In this document: one piece after another, positions 32,027-40,651 of the stretch
How positions within the stretch are numbered: the stretch's first letter is position 1
How the letters are laid out: every line of letters starts with the position of its first letter
Assembly: GCF_047324175.1 (NCBI RefSeq)
Contig: NZ_CP178732.1
Span: forward strand, 1 to 64,000
DNA: 64,000 nt
Direction of reading: 5' to 3'
From: Acerihabitans sp015654925
GTDB taxonomy: Bacteria > Pseudomonadota > Gammaproteobacteria > Enterobacterales > Enterobacteriaceae
Program-made: the position numbers and the translations under genes
Notes under the pieces: model-generated
Databases searched by the model: none
Told to the model about the DNA's origin: nothing
The model's input: the letters and a program-made list of their open reading frames with translations, nothing else

Positions 32027-33945
32027 TTCGCCACCCCCGTATCTGCGGGCGATAAATACAGCTCGCCGCCGCGGGCGCGGAATTCGGACGACATGGCTTC
32101 CATACCGTTTTGCTGAATTTCTATCGCCTGGGCGGCGGCATAATCCCTGACTTCCTGGGAAATTTTCATCGAACAGAATTTAGGCCCGCACATGGAGCAG
32201 AAGTGGGCCACTTTGCCGGACTCCTGGGGCAGGGTTTCATCGTGGTAAGCGCGGGCCGTGGCGGGGTCGAGGGCCAGGTTGAATTGATCTTCCCAACGGA
32301 ATTCAAAGCGCGCCTTGGACATGGCGTTATCGCGGATTTGAGCGCCGGGATGGCCTTTGGCCAGATCCGCGGCATGGGCGGCGATTTTATACGCGATCAG
32401 ACCCTGTTTCACATCCTCTTTATTGGGCAGCCCCAAATGTTCCTTGGGCGTGACATAACACAGCATGGCGCAGCCGAACCAGCCAATCATGGCTGCGCCG
32501 ATACCGGAGGTAAAGTGATCGTAACCCGGGGCGATATCGGTGGTCAGCGGCCCCAGCGTGTAAAACGGCGCTTCGTGGCAATGCTCCAATTGCTCGGTCA
32601 TATTGCGCCGGATCATATGCATCGGTACGTGGCCGGGGCCTTCGATCATCACCTGCACGTCATACTCCCAGGCGATCTTGGTCAGTTCGCCCAGGGTATA
32701 CAGTTCGGCAAACTGCGCTTCATCGTTGGCATCCTGTATGGAACCGGGACGCAGGCCGTCGCCCAGCGATAGGGATACGTCATAGGCGGCGCAAATTGCG
32801 CAAATTTCCCGGAAATGCTCATATAAAAAGCTCTCCCGATGATGGGACAGGCACCACTTGGCCATAATGGAACCGCCGCGGGAAACAATGCCGGTCAGGC
32901 GTTTGGCGGTCATCGGCACGTAACGCAGCAGTACCCCGGCGTGGATGGTAAAGTAGTCCACCCCTTGTTCCGCCTGTTCGAGCAGAGTGTCGCGAAAACA
33001 CTCCCAATCCAGGTCTTCCGCCACGCCGTTGACCTTTTCCAACGCCTGGTAGATCGGCACGGTACCGATAGGCACCGGGCTATTGCGTAAAATCCACTCG
33101 CGGGTTTCATGGATATACCGGCCGGTGGAGAGATCCATCACCGTATCGGCGCCCCAGCGGGTGGACCACACCAGTTTTTCCACCTCTTGCTCAATGGATG
33201 AACTGACCGCCGAGTTGCCGATATTGGCATTGACCTTCACCAGAAAATTACGCCCGATAATCATCGGCTCCGATTCGGGATGATTAATGTTGGCGGGGAT
33301 GATGGCGCGCCCTTCGGCTACTTCGCTCCGTACGAATTCCGCAGTGATATCGGCCGGTAAATGCGCGCCGAAGCTTTGCCCGGCATGCTGTTGCAGCAAT
33401 ACATCGCCACGGATGCGCTCCCGGCCCATATTTTCCCGCAGGGCGATAAATTCCATCTCAGGGGTGATGATGCCGGCGCGGGCATAATGCATTTGCGTCA
33501 CACAGCTACCGGCTTTGGCGCGCCGCGGCGTATGGTTGGGAGCAAAACGCACGTCGTTCAGCCCGTCGTCTGCGCGGCGCTCCCCGGTATAGCGCGAGCT
33601 TAAACTGCTCAAGGGTTCGCTATCCTGGCGTTGTTCAATCCATGCCGAGCGCAGGCGATTGAGCCCGGCGCGCACATCGATGTCTACCTGCGGATCGCCG
33701 TAGGGGCCGGCGGTATCGTAGACCGGTACCGGCTCGTTGGCTTCATAACGTTGATCGGTTTTATCTCCGCCGATCGGGGTGGGGCTAAGTTGGATCTCGC
33801 GCATCGGCACCCGGATATCGGCGCGGGTGCCCTGCAAATAAATACGGCGTGAACTGGGGAACGCCTCGCCTTGCAGGTTATCGATAAATTCCTGCGCCTG
33901 GGCGCGCTGCTCGCGGCGGGAAGGGGAGAGATTGGGTGACGACAT
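32023..33945 (-). CDS. thiC: Phosphomethylpyrimidine synthase ThiC
   Basis: ThiC is a radical SAM enzyme that rearranges aminoimidazole ribotide into the hydroxymethylpyrimidine phosphate of thiamine. The 640-residue protein is close to the E. coli length (631). The C-terminal cluster motif CSMCGPKFC (about residue 580) and the conserved segment ARAGIITPEMEFIALREN are present. It is the first gene of thiCEFSGH and lies about 110 bp downstream of a TPP riboswitch. Confidence 0.97.
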   Translation of the reverse strand: MSSPNLSPSRREQRAQAQEFIDNLQGEAFPSSRRIYLQGTRADIRVPMREIQLSPTPIGGDKTDQRYEANEPVPVYDTAGPYGDPQVDIDVRAGLNRLRSAWIEQRQDSEPLSSLSSRYTGERRADDGLNDVRFAPNHTPRRAKAGSCVTQMHYARAGIITPEMEFIALRENMGRERIRGDVLLQQHAGQSFGAHLPADITAEFVRSEVAEGRAIIPANINHPESEPMIIGRNFLVKVNANIGNSAVSSSIEQEVEKLVWSTRWGADTVMDLSTGRYIHETREWILRNSPVPIGTVPIYQALEKVNGVAEDLDWECFRDTLLEQAEQGVDYFTIHAGVLLRYVPMTAKRLTGIVSRGGSIMAKWCLSHHRESFLYEHFREICAICAAYDVSLSLGDGLRPGSIQDANDEAQFAELYTLGELTKIAWEYDVQVMIEGPGHVPMHMIRRNMTEQLEHCHEAPFYTLGPLTTDIAPGYDHFTSGIGAAMIGWFGCAMLCYVTPKEHLGLPNKEDVKQGLIAYKIAAHAADLAKGHPGAQIRDNAMSKARFEFRWEDQFNLALDPATARAYHDETLPQESGKVAHFCSMCGPKFCSMKISQEVRDYAAAQAIEIQQNGMEAMSSEFRARGGELYLSPADTGVAK

Positions 33946-34059
33946 AGCAATTCCTTAAAATAAACCTCAGGGAAAATTGCTTGTCTGGAGCGCTACGGGA
34001 GTAATAAAACGGTGCTGGTGAACCGCTCAAAAAACAAACGGCTAACAGCAATGGATTAC

Positions 34060-34155
34060 TCTTGTTCCCTTCGCGGGCATTAACCCGATCAGGTTCCGCG
34101 GATCCCGAATTAACGGTCTCAGCCTGGCGTAATGTACGCGCTAGGCACTCCGACA
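34060..34155 (-). promoter_or_regulatory. TPP riboswitch (THI element) of thiC
   Basis: Read on the minus strand the segment holds the THI-box landmarks in order: GGAGTGCC, CAGGCTGAGACCG (34133-34121), then AACCTGATCGGGTTAATGCC (34096-34077) and GCGAAGGGAACAAG. Binding of thiamine pyrophosphate would repress thiCEFSGH by hiding the thiC ribosome-binding site or by early termination. A TATATA at about 34158-34163 just upstream is the probable -10 of the operon promoter. Confidence 0.93.
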
Positions 34156-34191
34156 AGATATATACAGGCTCCGATATGGGGCCAGGGACAA

Positions 34192-34233
34192 CACATCAAC
34201 TACAATTCATCAACTACGACACATCAACGACAA
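34192..34233. repeat. Three tandem 14-bp repeats between thiC and rsd
   Basis: CACATCAACTACAA, TTCATCAACTACGA and CACATCAACGACAA follow each other without gaps. They lie between the rsd stop and the thiC riboswitch promoter. The function is unknown. Confidence 0.8.
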
Positions 34234-34258
34234 CTCAATATAAACCTTCAAGGGCCGA

Positions 34259-34780
34259 TTAGGCCAGACGTGAAATGTCCGGATTATTCGCGGCCGGCGC
34301 AGCGGTAAAATATTCCGCTTTGTATTCCAAGGCTTGCTGGATCAATTTGTCTTCCAGCGCAAAACGGGTAGCCAGGGCTTCGCCGACGCCGGACAGCGCT
34401 TGCTGAAATTCCATATAGTTATCATGATCAATGGCCGTTTCCAGCTGGCTGTCATAAAATGACATAATCTGCGTGGTGTTTTCCTGCAACGCCGGATAGA
34501 GCTGGGTGCTGATAACACTTTTGGTATCGCTGTTGTCGTTCGAATTCTGGACAATCCGATCGTAAATATGGAAATGGCCGGCGGAAAGGTAGTCCACCAG
34601 TTTGTGGCAGAAGTCATCCAGCGCGTCTTCGTCCAGGGGAGTATGCTTTTCTTTATTGGGTTTAAGACCAATCAAATGGTAATACGCCACCAGTAATCCT
34701 CTCCGGGCCAGTATCCACTGGTCGATAAGTTCATTACTGCCGCCAACGCGTTGAGCCAGAATGTCCAGCTGGTTGAGCAT
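34259..34780 (-). CDS. rsd: Regulator of sigma D (anti-sigma70 factor Rsd)
   Basis: Rsd binds region 4 of sigma-70 in stationary phase and shifts RNA polymerase toward alternative sigma factors. The 173-residue protein is slightly longer than the E. coli one (158), mostly by a C-terminal extension after KAEYFTAAPAANNPD. The N-terminal QLDILAQRVGG and the motif WILARRGLLVAYYHLIGLKP are conserved. I chose the ATG at 34780 by homology. It is divergent from nudC. Confidence 0.93.
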   Translation of the reverse strand: MLNQLDILAQRVGGSNELIDQWILARRGLLVAYYHLIGLKPNKEKHTPLDEDALDDFCHKLVDYLSAGHFHIYDRIVQNSNDNSDTKSVISTQLYPALQENTTQIMSFYDSQLETAIDHDNYMEFQQALSGVGEALATRFALEDKLIQQALEYKAEYFTAAPAANNPDISRLA

Positions 34781-34883
34781 GATTGACTCCGTCGTAATAC
34801 GCCGTAATAAAAGTAACGCTGCGTTACTTATTAATAAAAGATAAATTCTAGATTGCCAGCGAATACGAGGTAGTGCAACTAAA

Positions 34884-35687
34884 ATGGAACAACAACTCAG
34901 TGGTAGCGAAAACGGCTGGTGGATAGTCAGCCATGAAGGCAAATTGTGGCTGCCCAAAGGGGAACTGCCGTTTGGCCTGGCATCGGCCTGGTCGCTGCAA
35001 GGCTTGCAAGCGGCGCCGATCGGGGAATGGGAAGGCGCGCCCGCCTGGTTGATCCGCCAGACCATGCCGCAAGATATGGGTTCGGTCAGGCAGATTATCG
35101 ATGGGGACGCCGGCCTGTTCCAATTGGCCGGCAGGGGCGTTCAATTGGCGGAATTTTACCGCGCCCACCACTATTGCGGCTACTGCGGCCATATCACGCG
35201 CAGCAGTAAAAAGGAGTGGGCCTGTTTATGCGATCATTGCCGTGAACGCTATTATCCGCAGATCGCCCCCTGCATTATCGTGGCGATCCGCCGCGGCGAC
35301 GATATCCTGCTGGCCCAGCATACCCGCCACCGCGGCGGTATCTATACGGTGCTCGCGGGCTTTGTCGAGGTCGGCGAAACCCTGGAGCAGACCGTGGCCC
35401 GCGAAGTCATGGAAGAGACGCGTATCAAAGTGAAAAATGTCCGTTATGTGACATCGCAGCCCTGGCCTTTCCCCCACTCGCTGATGATGGCCTTTATGGC
35501 GGAATATGCCGGCGGCGACATCACTCCCGATCGCAATGAAATCCTGGACGCCGGCTGGTTCCGCTACGATGCGTTGCCGCTGCTGCCCCCGCCGGGCACC
35601 GTGGCCCGCCGTTTAATTGAAGATACCGTCGCACTTTGCCGGGCCGATCGGGAAAATGACGACCCGCATGCTACAATCCATCCATAA
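34884..35687 (+). CDS. nudC: NADH pyrophosphatase / NAD-decapping hydrolase NudC
   Basis: NudC splits NADH to NMNH and AMP and removes NAD caps from RNA 5' ends. The 267-residue protein has the zinc ribbon (CGYCGH and CLCDHC, near residues 98-119), the Nudix box starting GFVEVGETLEQTVAREVMEE (near residue 159) and the family signature SQPWPFPHSLM. One deviation: the last part of the Nudix box reads EETRI, where E. coli has EESGI, so the consensus glycine is arginine (codon CGT at about 35419). The metal-binding glutamates are intact. hemE follows 34 bp downstream. Confidence 0.95.
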   Translation: MEQQLSGSENGWWIVSHEGKLWLPKGELPFGLASAWSLQGLQAAPIGEWEGAPAWLIRQTMPQDMGSVRQIIDGDAGLFQLAGRGVQLAEFYRAHHYCGYCGHITRSSKKEWACLCDHCRERYYPQIAPCIIVAIRRGDDILLAQHTRHRGGIYTVLAGFVEVGETLEQTVAREVMEETRIKVKNVRYVTSQPWPFPHSLMMAFMAEYAGGDITPDRNEILDAGWFRYDALPLLPPPGTVARRLIEDTVALCRADRENDDPHATIHP

Positions 35688-35721
35688 CTGCAAGCCATTC
35701 ATAACTGCAAGGGAACCCTGG

Positions 35722-36786
35722 ATGAATGCGTTGAAAAACGATCGTTATTTGCGCGCCCTGATGCGCCAGCCGGTTGATGTGACTCCCGTATGGATGATGC
35801 GCCAGGCCGGGCGCTACCTGCCGGAATACAAAGCGACCCGCGCCCAGGCCGGGGATTTTATGTCGCTGTGCAAAAACGCCGAGTTGGCCTGCGAGGTGAC
35901 TTTGCAGCCGCTGCGCCGCTTTGCGCTGGACGCCGCGATACTTTTTTCAGACATTCTGACGGTTCCCGACGCCATGGGCCTGGGACTGTACTTTGAGCAG
36001 GGCGAGGGGCCGCGTTTTGAGCGCCCGATCGCCTGCAGGGCCGACGTAGTGCGACTACCGGTACCCGACCCCGAGTTGGAACTGGGTTATGTGATGAACG
36101 CGGTGCGCACCATACGCCAAAATCTGCGGGGGGAGGTGCCGTTAATCGGTTTTTCCGGCAGCCCCTGGACCCTGGCGACCTACATGGTTGAAGGCGGCAG
36201 TACCAAGGTCTTCACCAAAATCAAACACCTGATGTATACCGACCCGGATACGCTGCATCTGTTGCTGGATAAGCTGGCGGACAGCGTAACGCTCTACCTG
36301 AACGGGCAAATCCGCGCCGGCGCGCAGGCGGTGATGATTTTTGATACCTGGGGCGGCGTACTGACCGGTGACGCCTACCGCGAGTTCTCCCTGGATCATA
36401 TGCAAAAAATCATAGATGGCCTGCAGCGGGAAAATGAAGGGCGCAGGGTGCCGGTAACCCTGTTCACCAAAGGCGGCGGCCAGTGGCTTGAGGCCATGGC
36501 GCAAACCGGCTGCGACGCGCTGGGCCTGGACTGGAGCACCGATATCCGTGATGCCCGCCGCCGCGTGGGCGGTAAAGTCGCCCTGCAGGGCAATATGGAC
36601 CCTTCGGTATTGTATGCTCCGCCGCCGCGTATTGAGCAGGAAGTGGCGGCTATTTTGTCCGGCTTCGGTCATGGGGAAGGGCACGTCTGCAATTTGGGAC
36701 ACGGCATCCATCAAGATGTGCCGCCTGAAAACGCAGGTATTTTTGTCGACGCGGTGCACCGGTTGTCGCGTCCCTACCACCAATAG
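35722..36786 (+). CDS. hemE: Uroporphyrinogen decarboxylase
   Basis: HemE removes the four acetate carboxyls of uroporphyrinogen III to give coproporphyrinogen III in haem synthesis. The 354-residue protein equals the E. coli length. Conserved segments are WMMRQAGRYLPEY (near residue 25), LFSDILTVPDAMGLGL, GGGQWLEAM and GHGIHQDVPPE. I start at ATG 35722 (MNALKNDRYLRAL), with AAGGGA about 9 bp upstream. Confidence 0.97.
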   Translation: MNALKNDRYLRALMRQPVDVTPVWMMRQAGRYLPEYKATRAQAGDFMSLCKNAELACEVTLQPLRRFALDAAILFSDILTVPDAMGLGLYFEQGEGPRFERPIACRADVVRLPVPDPELELGYVMNAVRTIRQNLRGEVPLIGFSGSPWTLATYMVEGGSTKVFTKIKHLMYTDPDTLHLLLDKLADSVTLYLNGQIRAGAQAVMIFDTWGGVLTGDAYREFSLDHMQKIIDGLQRENEGRRVPVTLFTKGGGQWLEAMAQTGCDALGLDWSTDIRDARRRVGGKVALQGNMDPSVLYAPPPRIEQEVAAILSGFGHGEGHVCNLGHGIHQDVPPENAGIFVDAVHRLSRPYHQ

Positions 36787-36798
36787 GAGGTATGGGTT

Positions 36799-37494
36799 AT
36801 GGATATGGCAGAACTTCGCGCCGAGCAAATTGCTACCGCCGGTAATGTTATCCGCCATGATGCTTTTGATTTCAGCACGCCCGCTATTATCGCCGGGGCG
36901 GATGTGGGTTTTGAGCAAGGCGGTGACGTGACCCGGGCGGCGATCGCGCTGTTGCGTTTCCCGACGCTTGAATTGATCGAATACCGGATTGCCCGCATTA
37001 AAACCACCATGCCCTATATTCCCGGTTTTCTGTCGTTCCGGGAATATCCGGCGCTGCTGGCCGCGTGGGATCAATTGTCCCAAAAGCCCGATCTGCTGTT
37101 TGTCGACGGACACGGCATCTCCCACCCTCGCCGCCTGGGCGTCGCCAGTCATTTCGGCCTGCTGATCGACCAGCCTACCATCGGCGTGGCCAAACGCCGC
37201 CTGTGCGGCCGTTTTGAACCGTTAAGCGACGCAGCGGGCGCCAAAGCGCCGCTGATGGATAAAGGAGAGCAGCTTGCCTGGGTATGGCGCAGCAAGCTGC
37301 GCTGTAATCCGCTGTTTATCTCAACGGGGCATCGGGTCGGTATGGATAGCGCCTTATATTGGGTGCAGCAGTGCATGCGCGGTTACCGTTTGCCGGAGCC
37401 TACCCGCTGGGCGGATGCGGTGGCGTCCAATCGCACCGCGTTTCAGCGCTGGGAACAGGGGCGCAATGAACCGGACTTTTTCGCCCCAGAATAG
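36799..37494 (+). CDS. nfi: Endonuclease V
   Basis: Endonuclease V nicks DNA one base 3' to deaminated adenine (hypoxanthine). The 231-residue protein has the catalytic GADVGFEQGG (near residue 34), the second acidic residue in GFLSFREYPALLAAW and the DGHGISHPRRLGVASHFG motif. The start ATG at 36799 lies 8 bp after a perfect AGGAGG; another ATG at 36792 is out of frame. The gene is 12 bp downstream of hemE, so the two are probably co-transcribed. The C-terminus is eight residues longer than in E. coli. Confidence 0.95.
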   Translation: MDMAELRAEQIATAGNVIRHDAFDFSTPAIIAGADVGFEQGGDVTRAAIALLRFPTLELIEYRIARIKTTMPYIPGFLSFREYPALLAAWDQLSQKPDLLFVDGHGISHPRRLGVASHFGLLIDQPTIGVAKRRLCGRFEPLSDAAGAKAPLMDKGEQLAWVWRSKLRCNPLFISTGHRVGMDSALYWVQQCMRGYRLPEPTRWADAVASNRTAFQRWEQGRNEPDFFAPE

Positions 37495-37552
37495 GGGAAC
37501 CGGTTAAATTCAGGTACACTGCGGCGCAGATTAAGAGTAATGAGATAGCGCG

Positions 37553-38143
37553 ATGTTACGTAACCCGATACATTTACGTCTGGAAAAGCAGGAAGCCTGG
37601 CAGCACGTCGTCTTTATGGCTTCGCTGTGCGAACGGATGTACCCTAATTATCAGATGTTCTGTTTGCAGACCGGCTTTGGCGACCCGGCTATTTACCGGC
37701 GGATTCTCGACCTGGTCTGGGAGACACAGGTAGTTAAAGATGCTAAGGTCAATTTTGATTTACAATTAGAAAAGCTGGAAGAATGCATCCCCGCCGCGGA
37801 TGATTACGATTTTTATGGCGTTTACCCGGCGATCGATGCCTGTGTTGCCCTAAGTGAACTATTGCACTCCCGGCTGAGCGGTGAAACGCTGGAGCATGTT
37901 ATCACCGTCAGCGAGACGTCAATTCGCACCGTCGCCATGTTGGAAATGACAGAGGCGGAGCGGGAAATGACCGAAGAAGAGCTCAATGTGCTACCCTCAA
38001 TCGAGCAGGAATGGGATATCCAATGGGAGATTTTTCGCCTGTTGGCCGATTGTGAAAGGCGCGACATAGAATTGATAAAAGGCCTGCGCGCAGACTTGCG
38101 TGAGGCCGGAATTAGCAATATTGGGATAAATTTACAGCAATAA
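37553..38143 (+). CDS. yjaG: YjaG, DUF416 family protein
   Basis: A 196-residue soluble, mostly helical acidic protein of the DUF416 family, conserved in this position (nfi-yjaG-hupA) across enterobacteria. Residues 1-60 (HLRLEKQEAWQHVVFMASLCERM ... LQTGFGDPAIYRRILDLVWE) match the family. No enzymatic motif is visible and the function is unknown. Confidence 0.93.
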   Translation: MLRNPIHLRLEKQEAWQHVVFMASLCERMYPNYQMFCLQTGFGDPAIYRRILDLVWETQVVKDAKVNFDLQLEKLEECIPAADDYDFYGVYPAIDACVALSELLHSRLSGETLEHVITVSETSIRTVAMLEMTEAEREMTEEELNVLPSIEQEWDIQWEIFRLLADCERRDIELIKGLRADLREAGISNIGINLQQ

Positions 38144-38333
38144 GGCAATAAAACGTGATTTAAGACCTGTTTTGCCATGTCTTAATACTTCACATCTGCA
38201 CCCCGTCTGGTCTACATTTGGGGGGGCATAAAAAAAGTGGCTATCGGTGCGTGTTTGCAGGAGGGTGCCATATTTCGGCATCCCCGTCGTACCCGATGCT
38301 TAGCAAGCGATAAACACACTGTAAGGATAACAT

Positions 38334-38606
38334 ATGAACAAGACTCAACTGATTGATGTAATTGCTGATAAGGCCGATCTTTCGAAGGCGCAGGCGAAGT
38401 CGGCTCTGGAATCTACTTTGGCAGCAATTACCGAGTCTCTTAAAGAGGGTGATGCAGTACAATTAGTTGGTTTCGGTACTTTTAAAATTAATCATCGTAA
38501 CGAACGCACTGGCCGTAATCCTCAGACCGGTAAAGAAATCAAAATTGCAGCGGCCAATGTGCCCGCATTTGTGTCTGGTAAGGCTTTGAAAGACGCTGTT
38601 AAGTAA
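38334..38606 (+). CDS. hupA: DNA-binding protein HU alpha
   Basis: HU-alpha is a nucleoid protein that bends and wraps DNA as a homo- or heterodimer with HU-beta. The 90-residue protein has MNKTQLIDVIADKADLSKAQ at the start and the DNA-binding arm with GFGTFKINHRNERTGRNPQTG near residues 46-66. AAGGATAAC before the ATG provides the ribosome-binding site. A hairpin terminator follows and overlaps the start of the next gene. Confidence 0.97.
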   Translation: MNKTQLIDVIADKADLSKAQAKSALESTLAAITESLKEGDAVQLVGFGTFKINHRNERTGRNPQTGKEIKIAAANVPAFVSGKALKDAVK

Positions 38607-38636
38607 CCACAGTGTGTTGGTGAAAAAAGTAAGCAT

Positions 38637-38660
38637 AGGGGCAACTATGCCCCTTTTGTT
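38637..38660 (+). terminator. Intrinsic terminator after hupA, overlapping the yjaH start
   Basis: AGGGGCA (38637-38643) and TGCCCCT (38648-38654) form a 7-bp GC-rich stem with loop ACTA, followed by TTTGTTTTT. The ATG at 38647-38649 of the next gene and its ribosome-binding site (AGGGG) lie inside this structure. Confidence 0.75.
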
Positions 38661-39318
38661 TTTACGCCGGTGCGGCTGGGTAGGGCTTATGGCCTGTGCG
38701 CTGGCGGCATGTGGTTCCCACCATAAAGCGCCTCCCTCATTTACCGCGAGCGGCTATATTGCCGATCGCGGCGCCGTGCGTTTGTGGCGCAAAGACGACG
38801 AGACGCATCAAACGGTTAATCTCGTTAGCGTTTACAGCCCCTACCAGGGCGGAAACACCGTTGTCACCCGCTATCAATACCTGCAAAACGATGTGCGCCA
38901 GATTAACCAGACGCAAAGCGGCAGCCATCCCGAGATCGTGCAAATCCGTTTCGATGAACAAGGCAACGCCAGTTTTATGCAGCGTCAGCGCGATGGCCAG
39001 CGCGAAAAACTCAGCGACGATGCCCTGGCCCTGTATCAATTCGAGGCCAAACGGTTGCTGGATATCAGCCAGTCCCTGCGGGCGGGCAAAGTGATATTAA
39101 TCCAGGGGCAATGGCAAAACGGCATGCTGACGACCTGCCAGGGTACTGTGGTCGATCCTGATTTCGATGAGCGTGCGGCGTCATGGATAACGGCGCGGGC
39201 CAGGCATTCGACCGGTGCGCTGGGCGTGGCCTGGTTGGAAGCGCCGGAAGGTACGCAATTATTATTGGTCGCCAATGAAAATTTCTGTCATTGGCAACCC
39301 AAGAAAAGCGAGCTATAG
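38647..39318 (+). CDS. yjaH: DUF1481 lipoprotein (YjaH)
   Basis: A 223-residue protein with a lipoprotein signal (hydrophobic stretch then LAACGSHH; Cys about residue 23), followed by a conserved DUF1481 domain (ASGYIADRGAVRLWRKDDE ... LLLVANENFCHWQPK). It is predicted to be membrane-anchored in the periplasm. The function is unknown. I chose the ATG at 38647 (MPLLFLRRCGW) because AGGGG lies five bases upstream. Upstream in-frame GTG/TTG/GTG codons (from 38614) are alternatives that would avoid starting inside the hupA terminator. It is convergent with purD. Confidence 0.85.
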   Translation: MPLLFLRRCGWVGLMACALAACGSHHKAPPSFTASGYIADRGAVRLWRKDDETHQTVNLVSVYSPYQGGNTVVTRYQYLQNDVRQINQTQSGSHPEIVQIRFDEQGNASFMQRQRDGQREKLSDDALALYQFEAKRLLDISQSLRAGKVILIQGQWQNGMLTTCQGTVVDPDFDERAASWITARARHSTGALGVAWLEAPEGTQLLLVANENFCHWQPKKSEL

Positions 39319-39349
39319 CCGCAATTGGCGCCTGAACGAGAATTGGTCT

Positions 39350-40636
39350 TTATTTATTCTCGCGCTCAATTGCCCGATAGCCGATATCCGACCGGTAAAA
39401 ATAGTCCCTCCAGCCGATGGCCTGCGCCGCCTGATATGCCCTGATCTGAGCATCCGATACGGTCTCGCCCAGCGCGGTCACGCATAGCACCCGTCCACCC
39501 TGCGTCACGACCTTGCCGTCTTTAAGGGCGGTTCCGGCATGGAATACTTTTTCCCCTTCAATCTCGCCGGTAGGCAGGCCGGTAATTTCATCGCCGGTGC
39601 GATATTCTCCCGGGTAACCCCCAGCCGCCAGCACCACGCCCAGGGCCGGTCGTTTATCCCACAGCGAGCTTTCCCGATCCAGACGGCCTTCGGTGGCGGC
39701 CAGGCATAACGCCACCAGGTCGGAGCGCATGCGCAACATGATCGGTTGGGTTTCCGGGTCGCCGAACCGGCAATTGAACTCAATCACCTTCGGTTCTCCC
39801 TGCGCATCGATCATTAACCCGGCATACAGAAAGCCGGTATAGACATTGCTTTCGGACGCCATGCCGCGCACGGTCGGCCAAATCACCCGTTCCATTACCC
39901 GTTGGTGGATTTCATCAGTCACTACCGGCGCGGGGGAATATGCGCCCATGCCGCCGGTATTCGGTCCGGTATCGGCATCGCCCACCCGTTTGTGATCCTG
40001 GCTGGTGGCCATCGGCAAGATATGTTCGCCGTCAACCATCACGATAAAACTGGCTTCCTCGCCTTCCAGGAATTCTTCTATCACAATTCGGTGTCCGGCA
40101 TCGCCGAAGGCATTGCCGGCCAGCATATCCTGAATAGCCGATTCCGCTTCGGGCAGGGTCATCGCGACAATGACCCCTTTGCCGGCGGCCAGGCCGTCAG
40201 CTTTAATAACAATCGGCGCACCTTTACTGCGAACGTAGGCCAGCGCCGGTTCGATTTCGGTGAAATTACCGTATTGCGCGCTGGGGATATGATGGCGGGC
40301 CAGGAAGTCCTTGGTGAAAGCCTTTGAGCCTTCAAGCTGCGCCGCCGCTTTGGTCGGCCCGAATACCCGCAGACCGGCCGCGCGAAAAGTATCCACTATG
40401 CCCAGAACTAACGGCGCCTCCGGCCCGACAATGGTCAGGCCGATATCATGGCGTTGGGCGAAAGCCAGCAGCGCCGGAATATCGGTGGCATCGATGGCGA
40501 CGTTTTCCAGCGCCGGTTCCAGGGCGGTGCCGGCATTGCCCGGCGCCACGTAGACTTTATCCGCCTGGGGGGATTGGGCGGCCTTCCAGGCCAGGGCATG
40601 TTCACGACCGCCATTACCGATAATCAATATATTCAT
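39350..40636 (-). CDS. purD: Phosphoribosylamine-glycine ligase
   Basis: PurD (GAR synthetase) joins phosphoribosylamine and glycine with ATP, step 2 of de novo purine synthesis. The 428-residue ATP-grasp protein starts MNILIIGNGGREHALAWK; conserved parts include GPEAPLVLGIVDTFR, EEFLEGEEASF and FNCRFGDPETQ. It lies 15 bp downstream of purH in the purHD operon (minus strand). Confidence 0.97.
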   Translation of the reverse strand: MNILIIGNGGREHALAWKAAQSPQADKVYVAPGNAGTALEPALENVAIDATDIPALLAFAQRHDIGLTIVGPEAPLVLGIVDTFRAAGLRVFGPTKAAAQLEGSKAFTKDFLARHHIPSAQYGNFTEIEPALAYVRSKGAPIVIKADGLAAGKGVIVAMTLPEAESAIQDMLAGNAFGDAGHRIVIEEFLEGEEASFIVMVDGEHILPMATSQDHKRVGDADTGPNTGGMGAYSPAPVVTDEIHQRVMERVIWPTVRGMASESNVYTGFLYAGLMIDAQGEPKVIEFNCRFGDPETQPIMLRMRSDLVALCLAATEGRLDRESSLWDKRPALGVVLAAGGYPGEYRTGDEITGLPTGEIEGEKVFHAGTALKDGKVVTQGGRVLCVTALGETVSDAQIRAYQAAQAIGWRDYFYRSDIGYRAIERENK

Positions 40637-40651
40637 GGGTAGCTCCTGGGC

